In this document: piece by piece, positions 49,199 through 60,000 of the stretch
Position numbering within the stretch: position 1 is the first letter of the stretch
Layout of the letters: every line of letters starts with the position of its first letter
Source: Synaphobranchus kaupii
Lineage: Eukaryota > Chordata > Actinopteri > Anguilliformes > Synaphobranchidae
Reading direction: 5' to 3'
NCBI GenBank assembly: GCA_029718625.1
Contig: CM056380.1
Span: 99,626,926 to 99,690,925, forward strand
Length of the DNA: 64,000 nucleotides
Position numbers and translations under genes: made by a program
Notes under the pieces: model-generated
What the model was told of the DNA's origin: nothing
The model's input: only the letters and a program-made list of their open reading frames with translations
Database searches by the model: none

Positions 49199-49717
49199 CA
49201 CTGCCTGGCCAAAGAAAAAAGTTGCACACTCTAATATTTTGTTGGACCGCCTTTAGCTTCGATTACGGCGCTCATTCGTTGTGGCATTGTTTCGACAACG
49301 TTATGCAATGTCACAACTTTTATTTCCGCCCAGAGATGCATACATTTTTGGCCGAGATCTTGTTTTGATGACGGGAGAATCAAACCACTCCGTAAAGTCT
49401 TCTCCAGCACATCCCAAAGACTTTCAATAGGGTTAAGGTCAGGACTCTGGTGGCCAATTCATGTGTGAAAATGACTCCTCATGCTACCTGAACCACTCTT
49501 TCACAATTGAATCTTGGCATTGTCATCCTGGAATATGCCCATTGATGGGATAACCTGGTCATTCAGTACATTCAGGTACTCAGCTGACTTCAATTTATTG
49601 CTGCATAACATTGCTGAGCCTAGACCTGACCAATTGAAGCAACCCCAGATCATAACACTGCCTTCAGAGGCTTGTACAGTGGGCACTATGCATGACAGGT
49701 GCAACGGCCAGGCAGTG
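49199..49717 (-). mobile_element. Tc1/mariner deletion derivative, 519 bp
   Basis: The element is bounded by CACTGCCTGGCC and its inverted copy GGCCAGGCAGTG and flanked by TA on both sides (49197-49198 and 49718-49719). It keeps only the 3' half of a transposase gene on the minus strand. Both termini survive, so it could in principle be moved by enzyme made elsewhere. It belongs to a family different from A and B. Confidence 0.9.
49235..49704 (-). pseudogene. C-terminal half of a Tc1/mariner transposase
   Basis: On the minus strand the reading starts near 49704 with ASEGSVMIWGCFNWSGLGSA, continues LNDQVIPSMGIFQDDNAKIQ (second catalytic Asp in the FQDDN motif), then breaks. It resumes with LWAEIKVVTLHNVVETMPQR and ends EAKGGPTKY. 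The N-terminal DNA-binding domain and the first catalytic Asp are deleted. The DLNPIES block with the Glu is damaged. Confidence 0.85.
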
Positions 49718-50484
49718 TATATGAACCCATATTACCAATGAACGTCCATCTTCCTGCTGCCTCCCTCTTCTTTTCTCTGCCTCTTTACCGACGCTCAGGA
49801 ACACACATACATACACCTGAGCACATACACACCCCCCTACATACACATGCACATGCTCACACACATGCAATGCACACCTATACAGACACACACACACACA
49901 CACACACACACCAGCACACGCAAACATTCATTTTTGAACTCCCTTTTCTTTTCATAACCCATTTACACTGTGGCGGTTTTCGCCACAGTATTTACGTCCG
50001 CTAAGAGATGAAGCTTTCATAGCCCGTCGTATTTTATTTTTATTTTTCGCTCTCGTATACATGATGTGCTTGAATTATTTTAAATGTTCTTCTTGGTGGA
50101 GCCGAAGCAGCAAAGAAGCGCGAGTGAAAACGATAGGTTATTGGAGTTCACATTGTTATAAATTCCTTCTGGAGAGAAACCTGGGAAATGACAAGAACAT
50201 TATCTTTAAGCTTTATAATTTATAGGCCTGGGCTGAAAAAATCTTGTCAAAGGCAGGTCTGCAGCAGGAACTGTCAGATATGGAGGTAAATTTGATCTGA
50301 ATTGGCAAGTAGATTATGAACGTGGCATTTGGGGTCCTGGCAGAGCCACATCTTGTCCACTTGACGGACTTCCCCGGTTCTATTGTGTGTCAGGTCTTTG
50401 AGCTAGAATGATTGACATCACAAAGACCCAAGGCGATTTTTTACCTGACAGTCAAGCTTAATTTGTAGTGCAAATCCCTCAGCC

Positions 50485-50488
<4 letters not shown>
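49718..50488. other. Non-coding stretch with CA microsatellite
   Basis: A (CA)n run lies at 49886-49912 within a broader CA/CT-rich tract starting near 49798. No gene is seen. Confidence 0.45.
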
Positions 50489-50582
<94 letters not shown>

Positions 50583-50596
50583 CCCTCTCTCTCTCT

Positions 50597-50631
<35 letters not shown>

Positions 50632-50677
50632 CTCTCTCTCTCTCTCTCCCTCTCTCTCTCTCCCCTCTCTCTCTCTC
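50489..50677. repeat. CT/GA microsatellite, about 190 bp
   Basis: This is a long (CT)n tract broken by CCTC and CCCC variants, a polypurine-polypyrimidine mirror repeat that could form triplex DNA. The long serine-leucine (plus) and arginine-glutamate (minus) frames through it are artefacts. Confidence 0.95.
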
Positions 50678-51395
50678 GTTCTCTCTTTTTTCCCCTCCAA
50701 TTCTTCCCCCTCTTTTTCTTCATTTCCTTCTGACTTTTCTCTGCGTTTTTAAATACAAAGGACCCTGCCTTTCCTCCGTCATTTGCATTTGCTATTTCCT
50801 TGTGTTTTTGTACAAATGTACGAGAGAATGGGTGAAACACTGCAGAACATCAGAGTTCCTGCCGCTGCAACGATTGCGGGCCCTAGGAGACCAGGGGACT
50901 GTGGGCTGCATAAACCCTGTGTCCTTGCCCCACTTTCTTTAATATAAAGCCCCTCGCACACACCCCACACACTAACTTTTTTTTATCATCAGAGAAGAAC
51001 ACAAAACCGATTGAAGGGTTTGACAGGAGTTCTGAGTTTCAGCCTTTCAAAGCCGGGTGACATTTTGACTGTAAGACATGCTGCAGGCTTGCTGGCTGGG
51101 CACAGGCAGAGTGACGAGTATTCCCCCTGGAGAGAGTGAGAGAGGAAGCCATCGCTTACGACACCTTCGCTTACCTTCCTCCCACAGAGCCAGCATGCGC
51201 ACCATTTCAGCCCACAAACCAGAGCGCAAATATGTTCTCACTCGGTGGAGGAGGCCAACGGCACAATTTCTTGTTGTTGTTTGTTTCATTCGTTTCCTGG
51301 CTTTGGGTTTGAAGTTGGGCCTGCAAGACAGGGGAAAGCACACTGGCCAGGTGAGCGCACCCAGATCTGACAGGACGCTCGATTATTAAAGGCAA
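50678..51395. other. Non-coding stretch, no gene seen
   Basis: No gene is recognised. The left 80 bases continue the pyrimidine-rich tract. Confidence 0.4.
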
Positions 51396-51596
51396 ACATT
51401 ACATTACATTACATTACATTTATTTAGCAGACGCTTTTATCCAAAGCGACGTACAGTAAGTGCGTACAGAGACATCATCATCATTACAGAACAGACGAGG
51501 CAAAGCACATCCTTTGCATAATGTAGCAGCTATCCTAGCAATGAACGTTGACTGTAGTTCACAGTAAGCTGTGGGCAAGTCAGCAACACCACACTT

Positions 51597-51735
51597 CCAT
51601 TCCAAATACTATTATAAACTATACTATTATAAACCATTCAAAATACTATTATAAACTATGCTATTATAAACCATTCCAAATACTATTATAAACTATACTA
51701 TGATAAAACATTCCAAATACTATTATAAACTATAA
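51597..51735. repeat. 37-bp tandem repeat in L2 3' UTR
   Basis: About 3.8 copies of a unit around CCATTCCAAATACTATTATA plus AACTATACTATTATAAA are present, with few differences among copies. Confidence 0.9.
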
Positions 51736-51792
51736 TAACAGACAGGAAAACACAGGGAACAGGGAGCTGATATTCCTAGGTGAGGATATCAG

Positions 51793-53484
51793 TCAAGGTG
51801 GAGTCTGAAGAGGTGTGTCTTCAGGCCTCGACGGAATGCAGGCAGGGTTGGAGTAGAAACGTAGGGGAATGGGAAGTTCATTCCACCACTGAGGTGCTAA
51901 TGTGGAAAAACTCCGCAGTCGGGACAAGCGAGAGCCTTTGACACGGAGGGGGGGAAGTGCCAGTCGCCCTGCTGTAGAAGAGCGAAGTGCTCGAGCAGGA
52001 ACATAGTTCTGGATTAAGTCCTGCAGGTAGGCGGGGCCTGTCCTATTGGCTGCAGTGTAGGCCAGGGTCAGAACTTTGAACCTGATCCTGGCTGGAACTG
52101 GCAGCCAGTGGAGAGACCTCAGCAGGGGGGTTACGTGGGAAAATTTCGGGAGGTTGAACACAAGCCGGGCAGCTGCATTCTGGATGAGTTGAAGAGGGAG
52201 AATGGCGCAGGCCGGTAGGCTTGCGAGCAGGGAGTTGCAGTAGTCCAGGCGTGAGGTGACCATGGTCTGGACAAGAAGCTGGGTGGAGTAGGTGGTCAGG
52301 TACGGTCGAATCCTCCTGATGTTGTACAGGAGGAACCTGCAGGACCGTGCCGTCGCCCTGATGTGCTCTTTGAAGTCCAGCCGGTCGTCCAGGACCACCC
52401 CCAGGTTCCTTGCAGAGCGGGAGGCAGCCACCACGGTCCCATCAACGGTGATGGAGAGGTCATGTAGTGGGGAGGTCTTGTACGGCATGAAGAGGAGCTC
52501 TGTCTTGTCAAGGTTGAGCTTCAGGTGATGGGTAGCCATCCACTCAGAGATGTCAGTCAGACAAGCAGATATCCTCTCCTTAACCTGTGGGGTAGAGGGA
52601 GGGAAAGAGAGGAAGAGTTGAGTATCATCAGCATAGCTATGGTATGAGAAGCCATGTGAATGGATTACTGAGCCAAGAGACTTAGTATACATAGAGAACA
52701 GCAGAGGACCCAGTACAGATCCCTGCGGGACTCCTGTAGACAGGGGACGGGGAGCAGAGACGGAACCCTTCCAGGAGACTTGGTAGGATCTATCAGTGAG
52801 ATACGATACAAACCAAGAGAGGGCAGTTCCAGAAATGCCCATCTCAGCGAGTGTGGAGATTAGGAGTTTGTGGTTGACCGTGTCGAATGCCGCAGACAGG
52901 TCAAGGAGAATCAGAACAGAGGAGAGGGAGGAGGCTCTAGCAGTGGCGAGTGCCTCAGTCACAGCCAGGAGAGCAGTTTCGGTGGAATGGCCGGTTCTGA
53001 AGCCAGACTGATGCGGGTCAAGCAGGTTGTTCTGGTGGAGAAAAACAGACAGTTGGTTAAGGACAGCACGTTCAATTGTTTTGGACAGGAAGGGCAAGAG
53101 AGATACAGGACGGTAGTTCCTGACATCAGCGGGATCTAAGCTAGGTTTTTTAAGGAGTGGGGTTACACGGGCAGTTTTAAAGGCAGCAGGAACATGGCCA
53201 CAGATTAGGGAGGTGTTAATAACGGAGGACAGATATGGAAGGAGCTCAGCAGATATAGACTGGAGGACTGCTGAAGGTATGGGGTCTAGTGGACAGGTGG
53301 TTGCGCGCTGGCGCGTCACCAGCTCGAGCACATCGGAGTCCTTCAGAGTCTTGAAGGACGACAGTGTAGCGATGGGTTCAGTATGGGGGATGTGGGGTGT
53401 CACCGGATGCGTGAAGGAGTTCCGGATCGCAGCCACCTTCCCGCAAACGCTTTCCCTGCATTTATCATTGCTGGGCTCAGTGGT

Positions 53485-53487
<3 letters not shown>
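51793..53487 (-). CDS. L2 reverse transcriptase, partial, uninterrupted frame
   Basis: This is the C-terminal part of the L2 polyprotein. The reverse transcriptase copies element RNA at a nicked genomic site. It reads without stops for about 564 codons to TGA at 51793. Motifs are in order: TTCPLDPIPSAVL, RNYRPVSLLPFLSKTIERAV, LILLDLSAAFDTVNHKLL (catalytic Asp), STGVPQGSVLGPLLF and YHSYADDTQLF (catalytic Asp pair, intact), then the thumb region LNLDKTELLF, a LDYCNSLLASLP block, and a C-terminal RLRSFSTLAPQWWNELPIPL. The upstream endonuclease and the native start codon are absent. The adjoining TA repeat adds a spurious isoleucine-tyrosine leader to the open frame. Without the endonuclease the protein is not expected to be fully functional. 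Confidence 0.93.

Positions 53488-53541
<54 letters not shown>
53488..53541. repeat. TA microsatellite
   Basis: This is a (TA)n run at the 5' break of the L2. It is the target of the Tc1 element that follows, and four more TA units lie beyond that element at 55180-55187. Confidence 0.92.
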
Positions 53542-53544
<3 letters not shown>

Positions 53545-53546
<2 letters not shown>

Positions 53547-55179
53547 GTGCCCTCCACAATTATTGGCACCCCTGGTAAACATGAGTAAAAAGGGTTTTAA
53601 AAAATTCACCGTTTGGTGAATTAGCTTAATCTCACACTGAAAGAATGAGAAAAATCCAACCTTTAATTTAAGTTAATTTATTCTGAGAAAAAAATAAAGA
53701 ATCCCTCATCAAGAAATAATAATTTTTAACAAAACCATGTGTGCCATAATTATTGGCACCCCTAGAAATTCTTATGAACAAAATGTAACTGAAGCATTTT
53801 TTTCCATTTATATTTTACTTTTTAAAGTTGATCAGAGTGTTTAGGAACTTTCAAGTAGTAATCCATGACTTCCTGTTTCACTGGGGTATAAATATGAGGT
53901 GACACAGAGGCCATATTCCCTTATTCATACATCAACATAGGAAAGATAAGAGAACACACAAATCAAATGAGGGAAAAGTGTGTTGAGCTTCGTAAGTCAG
54001 GGAATGGCTATAAAAAATAGCTACTCACCTGAAAATGCCTATATCTACCGTTAGGGCAATACTTAAAAAGTTCAAAGCAAATGTAACTGTTACAAACTTG
54101 CCTGGAAGAGGACCCAAGTTTATTTTGCCCCCACGCACAGTGAGAAGGATGGTAAAAAAAAAAAGAGAGGCAAAAAAATCCCCAAGGATCACTGTTGGAG
54201 AATTACAGAGGAAAGTAGCATCTTGGGGTCATCAAGTCTCCAAAACTACCATTAGAGGTCACCTCCATGCCAACAAATTATTTGGAAGGCATGCCAGAAA
54301 AAAGCCTTTCCAGTCATTTCACCACAAATGTAAGCGCCTGGAGTTTGTTAAACGCTACTGGAACTTTGACTGGAATCGTGTTGTATGGTCAGATGAAACG
54401 AAAATTGAGCTTTTCGGCAACCAACACTCAAGGTGGGTTTGGCGTAAAAAGAAGGATGGCTATACCAAAAATGACCTGATTCCCACTGTTAAGTATGGTG
54501 GAGGTGATGTTGTGGGGCAGTTTTTCCTCCAAAGGCCTGGGAACCTTGTTAGAGTACATGGCATCATGAACTCCATGAAATACCAGGACATTTTAAATCT
54601 GAATCTGGCTGCCTCTGCCAGGAAGCGAAAACTGGGTCGTGGTTGGATCTTCCAGCAGGACAATGATCCAAAACATACGTCCAAATCAACACAAAAATGA
54701 TTAACTGAACACAAAATCAAGCTTCTGCCATGGCCATCGTCCTCTGACCTAAATCCCATTGAAAACCTGTGGGCTGAAGAGGAGAGTGCACAAGAGAGGA
54801 CCTAGGACTCTGGATGATCTGGAGAGATTCTGTAAAGAGGAATGGTCTCAGATTCCTTGCTCTGTATTCTCTGACCTTATTAGGTGTTCCGGGAGAAGAC
54901 TCAGTGCTGTTTTATTGGCAAGGTTGGAGGTTGGAGGTTTATTGGAGGTTGTACAAAGTATGAAACGCAGGGGTGCCAATAATTGTGGCACACGTGGTTT
55001 TGTTAAAAATAATTATTTCTTGATGAGGGATTTTTTTTTTTCTCTCAGAATAAATTAACTTCAATTAAAGGTTGGATTTTTTTCAGTGTGAGATTAAGCT
55101 AATTCACCAAAGGGTGAATTTTGTATAACCCTTTTTACTCATCTTTACCAGGGGGTGCCAATAATTGTGGAGGGCACTG
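53545..55179 (+). mobile_element. Tc1-like transposon, family A, copy 2 (full length)
   Basis: The 1635-bp element has both ends intact (CAGTGCCCTCCACAATTATT and its inverse), flanked by TA (53543-53544 and 55180-55181), and sits in a TA microsatellite. The inverted repeats of about 210 bp each contain an outer and an inner copy of the CACAATTATTGGCACCCCT-type motif (53555, 53740, 54974 and 55152), the inverted-repeat/direct-repeat layout. The transposase is on the plus strand and disabled. The ends could still serve a transposase in trans. Confidence 0.95.
53938..54968 (+). pseudogene. Disabled Tc1 transposase (family A, copy 2)
   Basis: The start codon is lost (ATA precedes GGAAAG at 53939; compare the intact ATG in copy 1). 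A stop interrupts the region GNGYKK near 54015 and the frame shifts. It is then open at 54035-54700 with MPISTVRAILKKF (helix-turn-helix), an NLPGRG linker, VVWSDETKIELFG (first catalytic Asp, residue 120 of this frame) and WIFQQDNDPKHTS (second Asp, residue 209). It stops at 54698 where copy 1 has Leu. A five-base loss near 54775 shifts the frame around DLNPIENLW (catalytic Glu). The last part, RVHKRGPRTLDDLERFCKEE, is in another frame. Clearly a pseudogene with at least four separate lesions. Confidence 0.94.
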
Positions 55180-55187
55180 TATATATA

Positions 55188-56542
55188 AAGTACAGAAGAA
55201 AAAAAATGTCAGTTGAAAAATGGTCTGTATCAAATTGTGGGCAGGCCCTTAGGGAGCGGGAAAGGGGAGCCAGAACCAGGCGAGACCTCAAGTCAGCACG
55301 CGCTCAGTCTACCAGTACTTAACAAATCAAATGGAAGAGTGTGTCGTGAAGAGAAATCAATGGGACTGAAAAGACTACATTCATCAGGGGTCGGCTTTAA
55401 CAAGGTGCGGCGTGTCAGAGGAGTGGGAGGGGCCAGGCGGGGAACAATCCCGATGCCGGAGCCGAAAATGAAACGCTGATCGATGGTGGGCAGCCTTAAC
55501 CTGGCCAATTCCATTCTAATGGATGGCATTGCAGCACCTTCAGACTGATGTAATATTGTTCCATTTTTAGTCTGTTAAGAGCCTCCCTATTATTGAGCTG
55601 ACGAGACTTTCCCTTTCCTTGTTGTCTCTCTCCGTCTCTCTCCCTTGATTGCCCATTCTCTCGCTTTCTCCCCATCTCTCTTTCTTCATTTTTCTATCAT
55701 GCTTGTTTCTTTCTTGCACATTCACTGATTTTCTCTGTCATTCCATCTCTCTCTCTCTCTCTCTCTCTTCCTCCAGTTCCTTTGTTTCATCATGGCCCTG
55801 AGCTCTCTGGTGGATGTGAAAATGAAGTGTTAATCTCTTTCCTCATCAATCTCATGGGCTCAGGAGCACCAGTTGTCCCTATGAAAATTATGACTGGCAC
55901 TTTTACTTATTTTGAGAAATAAATATTGGCTAAATTGAATTTTAATGGATTGTGCATTCCCAGAGAAAGGTGCAATCCATTATTTGATGATTGTAATGTT
56001 GTCTGCTGCCCATTTTGATTTATAATGTGTGTTGTACTGGGGCAAAGGTGAGGGGATTTGGAAGGAAATGAATTGGCTTGATGAAGTTTTAAGTATTGCA
56101 CAGAAAAGCTCAGTGTTGGGCAGTGCTGGCTGGGAAGAGAGGGGTTCCATTTTCATCTCACTCCATCTGCCAGGATGCAGGAAGTGTCCCATTCATTTCA
56201 GCTGCACTGAAGCTCGGCAGTCTTGAACATGATCTCTCTTTGACACCTTTGTGCCTTTGTAAATCTTAGCAAATGCTCCTTATGTTAGGTTTCCTGTTTA
56301 ATCAATATTAGATTTTGTTTATTAGCTTTGCCAATCTTCCCCCAATCTTTCACAGTGTGCGTCTCCCATACGTGTATACATACTCGCTAGAAAGTGTTTT
56401 GTTTTGCCAGTGTTTTGTTCCAGTCACCTGGATTTGATAATTAGCACAATTCTTCAGCCAGGAGGTAGGAGTAATTAGTGAAATCAGCTGGCTGAGTTCA
56501 TGTGTGGAAGAAAAACATGGTAGGACTTTTATTTTTACCCCT
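55188..56542. other. Non-coding stretch with CT tracts
   Basis: CT-rich tracts lie at about 55621-55770. The following segment (55780-56190) is repeat-free and TAAT/ATTT-rich and resembles conserved non-coding DNA. No gene is seen. Confidence 0.4.
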
Positions 56543-56543
56543 G

Positions 56544-56578
<35 letters not shown>

Positions 56579-56582
56579 TCGC

Positions 56583-56627
<45 letters not shown>
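56543..56627. repeat. CA microsatellite
   Basis: This is (CA)n with a few TCGC and CGCA interruptions. Confidence 0.95.
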
Positions 56628-56628
<1 letters not shown>

Positions 56629-57512
56629 CTGGGATTTAGATGCTGCATCTCATTGTCGTATATCCATATGGATTCTAAGAACATATGTCTGATGTGCAGA
56701 TAGTAAGCCATCTGTTTTAATGGCAGTTCAGCTTTCTCTGCCCTAATAAACAGATGAGGCGAGTGAGAAGGAAGGCGAGCCCCTGAAATGGAGGGGTCAG
56801 AGGTCATGCCTAAGGAGTCCCGAGTTTGTGTCCTTGTTCGTGTCCTCCGGCAGCGGTTAGCTTATTTAGTTTTCAGCGTTCAGCTATAATTAACATTGTG
56901 GCTCACTCCCCACCTGCTCAGGTCAGTGAGCTGTGGCTTACACAGGGGAACCTTTTGGAGGGCTCAGCCAATTAAAGGATTCCTGGACACAGCCTTCCAT
57001 AGCCACCATCACCCAGGCAAATAAGGACTTCAACCTTGAGCAGGTGGGTCCAGGTGGAGGGGAGTGCTGAGAATTGCACAGGAATGCAAAGATGACCCAA
57101 GTACAGGGTCTGGGAGTGTGCAGTGGGACTGGCAATTGAGGCAGACCGGTACCGACTTCCTCTCTGTGGGAACAGACAGGTTACCATTAAGGACAACCTC
57201 TGAGGACATCTTCTGCTGCAAGAGGACAACTTTAGTCTTAAGTATTACTTCTATTACTTAATACTTATAAGTATTGAGATTCATTTTGATACCTAATGTT
57301 TTTTTAGGGAAGAAATCTAATAGCAGCCATGAAGGCAGCCATCTTTGGTTTAGGAGGGAGACAGAGGCCTGTCGCCCTTTAGAGCCCGTAAATGAGTCAC
57401 AGGGAGAAAAACAATTGGCTGGAAGGATTGGCCTGTAGGAGTGCGTAATGCGCTTGCATGTTATGAGGTGGGTCGAGGGCGACATGCGGGGCTGCAGTAT
57501 GGGGGGGAGCTC
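56628..57512. other. Non-coding stretch, no gene seen
   Basis: No gene or recognised repeat is present. Confidence 0.4.
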
Positions 57513-57993
57513 CACTTAATATCTACATGCTTGCACACACACCGTACATCTTCTCATATACACACAAAGAGCTCACATATTCACTAGTGAAGCTCTCACT
57601 GACACATGCTATCTCTTACACACTATTTTCATGCTCGCACACGCTCAAATAATCCTCTTGCATTAACCACTAGACCGCTCGCATTCACACATTCACTATT
57701 TGTTCTCACATATTCATATAAACAACACACATACACAGAGAGGATTTTGAATTGATATGTGTATGTGTTGTTTATATGAATGTGTGAGAACGTATAGTGA
57801 ATGTGCGAATGCTTTGTATGTTTATGTGAGCGGTCTAGTAGTTAATGCAAGAGGATTTTTTGAGGATGTGAGAGCATGAAAATAGTGTAGAGATTGAATG
57901 TGTCAGTGAGAGCTTCACTCGTGAATATGTGAGCTCTTTGTGTGTATATGAGAAGATGTACGGTGCGGTGTGCAAGCATGTAGATATTAAGTG
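57513..57993. repeat. Long imperfect palindrome, arms about 225 and 237 bp
   Basis: The left arm (57513-57737) and right arm (57757-57993) are reverse complements over almost their full length, with a loop of about 19 bases. Outer ends share CTTAATATCTACATGCTTGC; other shared blocks include CGTACATCTTCTCATATACA, CACAAAGAGCTCACATATTC, GTGAAGCTCTCACTGACACA and CCTCTTGCATTAAC. A few small insertions and substitutions separate the arms. No target duplication, coding frame or known terminus is recognised. A transcript would fold into a long hairpin. It may be a fold-back transposon or an inverted duplication. Confidence 0.92.
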
Positions 57994-59062
57994 CATGCTT
58001 TTTCAGTGCGCTTGGGGGGGTTCACTAGTGAACGTGAGAGCCATTGTACGTGTATGTGCGAGGCGATTATGAATTTTGGCCTAAACGGCCCCTCATACTG
58101 CAGGACGGTGTCGGCGGAATGAGTCCAGAATTTCAAGCAGCTTGTATCTTTTAATTAGAATCACTTCAAATCAATGGGGACACGGGCTGAGCCTCGCCTC
58201 CGTTCCTGTCGGTTTTAAACACAGCCTTCGGTGTTCTTTAGGTTTGGGCTTTCGGTGTGAAGGGGCAACGGGGGCAGCGTTCCTGCAGGGGGCAGCTTCT
58301 CAGCACTAATAAGTAGTAGAGGAGAGGGAATTTTCCGGCCCGGTCCGCTCCGCGCTCCCACTCACTCAAAGAGCATTTGAGAAGGCAAATTAAAAGAGAT
58401 TTTCTCAAGGCTGGCGATCGGCATGCGTGCGGGTGGCACAGTGCACCTTTTCCACGTCCAGCTGGGTGGCGGTGTGCGCTTGTGCAGCGGGGCGCGGCGA
58501 TGTAAGGTATTCCTGGAAAATGGGAAAATCGGCCATTGTAGCCAGCGCATTTGTCTCCGTTCTCGGAGCCTTTTAGTCACACTCCGCCGCTCCACAGACT
58601 ATTCCGGGTGCATATATGGAGAGGTTAAAAAGCCCTCTGAAAATTATGTTCAAATTGCAGAACGCGGCCCTGGTTGTCACGGTGCCGTTGCCATGGGGAA
58701 GATGGGTTATCCTGATATGGGGAAGATGGGTTATCCTGATACCGGGAAAGAAGCAGGGCTGGCTCGAGAGTGATTAACTGTATTATAGCATCCTGCGGCA
58801 TAAATTAGCCTTTCGTTTCCAATACGCTCTTTCGGCCCGCTGCTCAACGTTCAGCCCAGAGCTCTGGGGCAATTGAACACGAACGTGGGACTCTCACAAT
58901 GCAGCGCTTCTAGTCTATTAATTGCTGGGATTCTGCCAGCAAACAAAAACACTTATCTGACAGGAGGTGAACGGCCCCAGCTATAGCCACCACCCTCTGA
59001 CTTCAAAGTGTACTTCTCCTCTGTCCAATATCGCATCATTATTAGTAGCTTAGTACGCGCCC
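57994..59062. other. Non-coding stretch with CpG-rich patch
   Basis: CpG density rises at about 58320-58510. A 21-bp phrase (GGGGAAGATGGGTTATCCTG) is tandemly doubled at 58695-58745. Near 58021 a short phrase TTCACTAGTGAACGTGAGAG echoes the palindrome arms. No gene is recognised. Confidence 0.4.
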
Positions 59063-59180
59063 TCACAGCATGGCTTGGGTAGTGAAGCAATGCAGGTTAA
59101 GTACATTGCCCGAGGGTACAGTAGGAATGCGGCAGTTGTGAGTTGAAAATGCAGTTATCTGGTTTAAGTCCACTTCTTTT
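59063..59180 (-). mobile_element. tRNA-derived SINE, copy 3 (fragment)
   Basis: On the minus strand it reads GTACCCTCGGGCAATGTACT then TAACCTGCATTGCTTCACTA, matching the body of the SINEs at 36838 and 41106, preceded by a degraded B box. Both ends are eroded. Confidence 0.7.
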
Positions 59181-60000
59181 GCCAGTACGCAAAGCTAGTG
59201 ATGTAAGTAAAGTGGTCCATCAGCAGAAATTCTGAAAGCACTTTCACCCTCCCACTCTCCCACCCCCCAGCCCCCCCCCCCCCCCCCCCCACACTTCTAT
59301 ATACTTTGTAAAAACTGTCTTTCCAGATTTTAATTATGCAAACATGTTGAATCGTGTAAACTCTGTGAGTAGTTTAAACAGACGGTAATCCAAGTAGTGT
59401 GGATTATTATGTTAAGGATAGTGCGATACTGTGGAATATCCTTTGTTGATGAAGAGATATGGAGGTGCAGATGTAGTGTTGTGGACGGGGATCCGTTTTT
59501 AGGCATTTACGATGGGCTGATTAATATGGGTGGATGACGTTGGCTGTGTCTCTCTGGTGTCGGTAGTAGGGATGGGGGAAGGGTGCGTTAGAGGAAGCCA
59601 AGCCAACGGGAGCGATGAAGAGGGAGACGGATGGCCGTCGGAGGCATTAATCGAGCGCTGAGCAATCCTCATTATCTGATTCCAGCTCTGGTCCTCCCTT
59701 TCTTTGTTCCTCTTTAATGGCTGAAATGATCCCTTTCCCAGTAAATGGAATGTAATCTATTTCTGAATGGAAAATTAACCGAGGACAAGAATTTGCCTTC
59801 GGTTACATTTGGGCAAAACTGACATTTTTAACAAGAGGCGTGAAATTAGTGCCATGAAACGTGTTTGCCATACATACTAAATACCGACACACTGAATATG
59901 TGTTGTGAATCGTTCTCCTATTCCCCTTCCTTGGCAACTGCAAGGAAGGTTACTGGTTTTTTTTTGTTTCTTTCTTAAATTTGTTTTTGGTCCTGCAGGC
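59181..60000. other. Non-coding stretch with a 20-C run
   Basis: A run of 20 C lies at 59271-59290. No gene is seen. Confidence 0.42.

Larger units (their letters stand above)
51396..53487 (-). mobile_element. L2 LINE, 5' truncated
   Basis: On the minus strand the element runs from a 5' break at about 53487 to a 3' end at 51396. The tail CCAAAGCGACGTACAGTAAG (written on plus) and (ATTAC)n repeats at 51396-51420 are typical of fish L2. The 3' UTR carries a 37-bp tandem repeat (51597-51735). The endonuclease domain is missing because of 5' truncation, the usual result of incomplete reverse transcription. The coding frame is intact from the break to its stop, so the copy is fairly young. Confidence 0.92.

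Noticed and set aside
50418..50840. Arginine-glutamate-rich and serine-leucine-rich frames
   Set aside because: They are translations of the CT/GA microsatellite.
53383..53609. Isoleucine-tyrosine repeat protein
   Set aside because: It arises from the TA microsatellite between the L2 and the Tc1 element.
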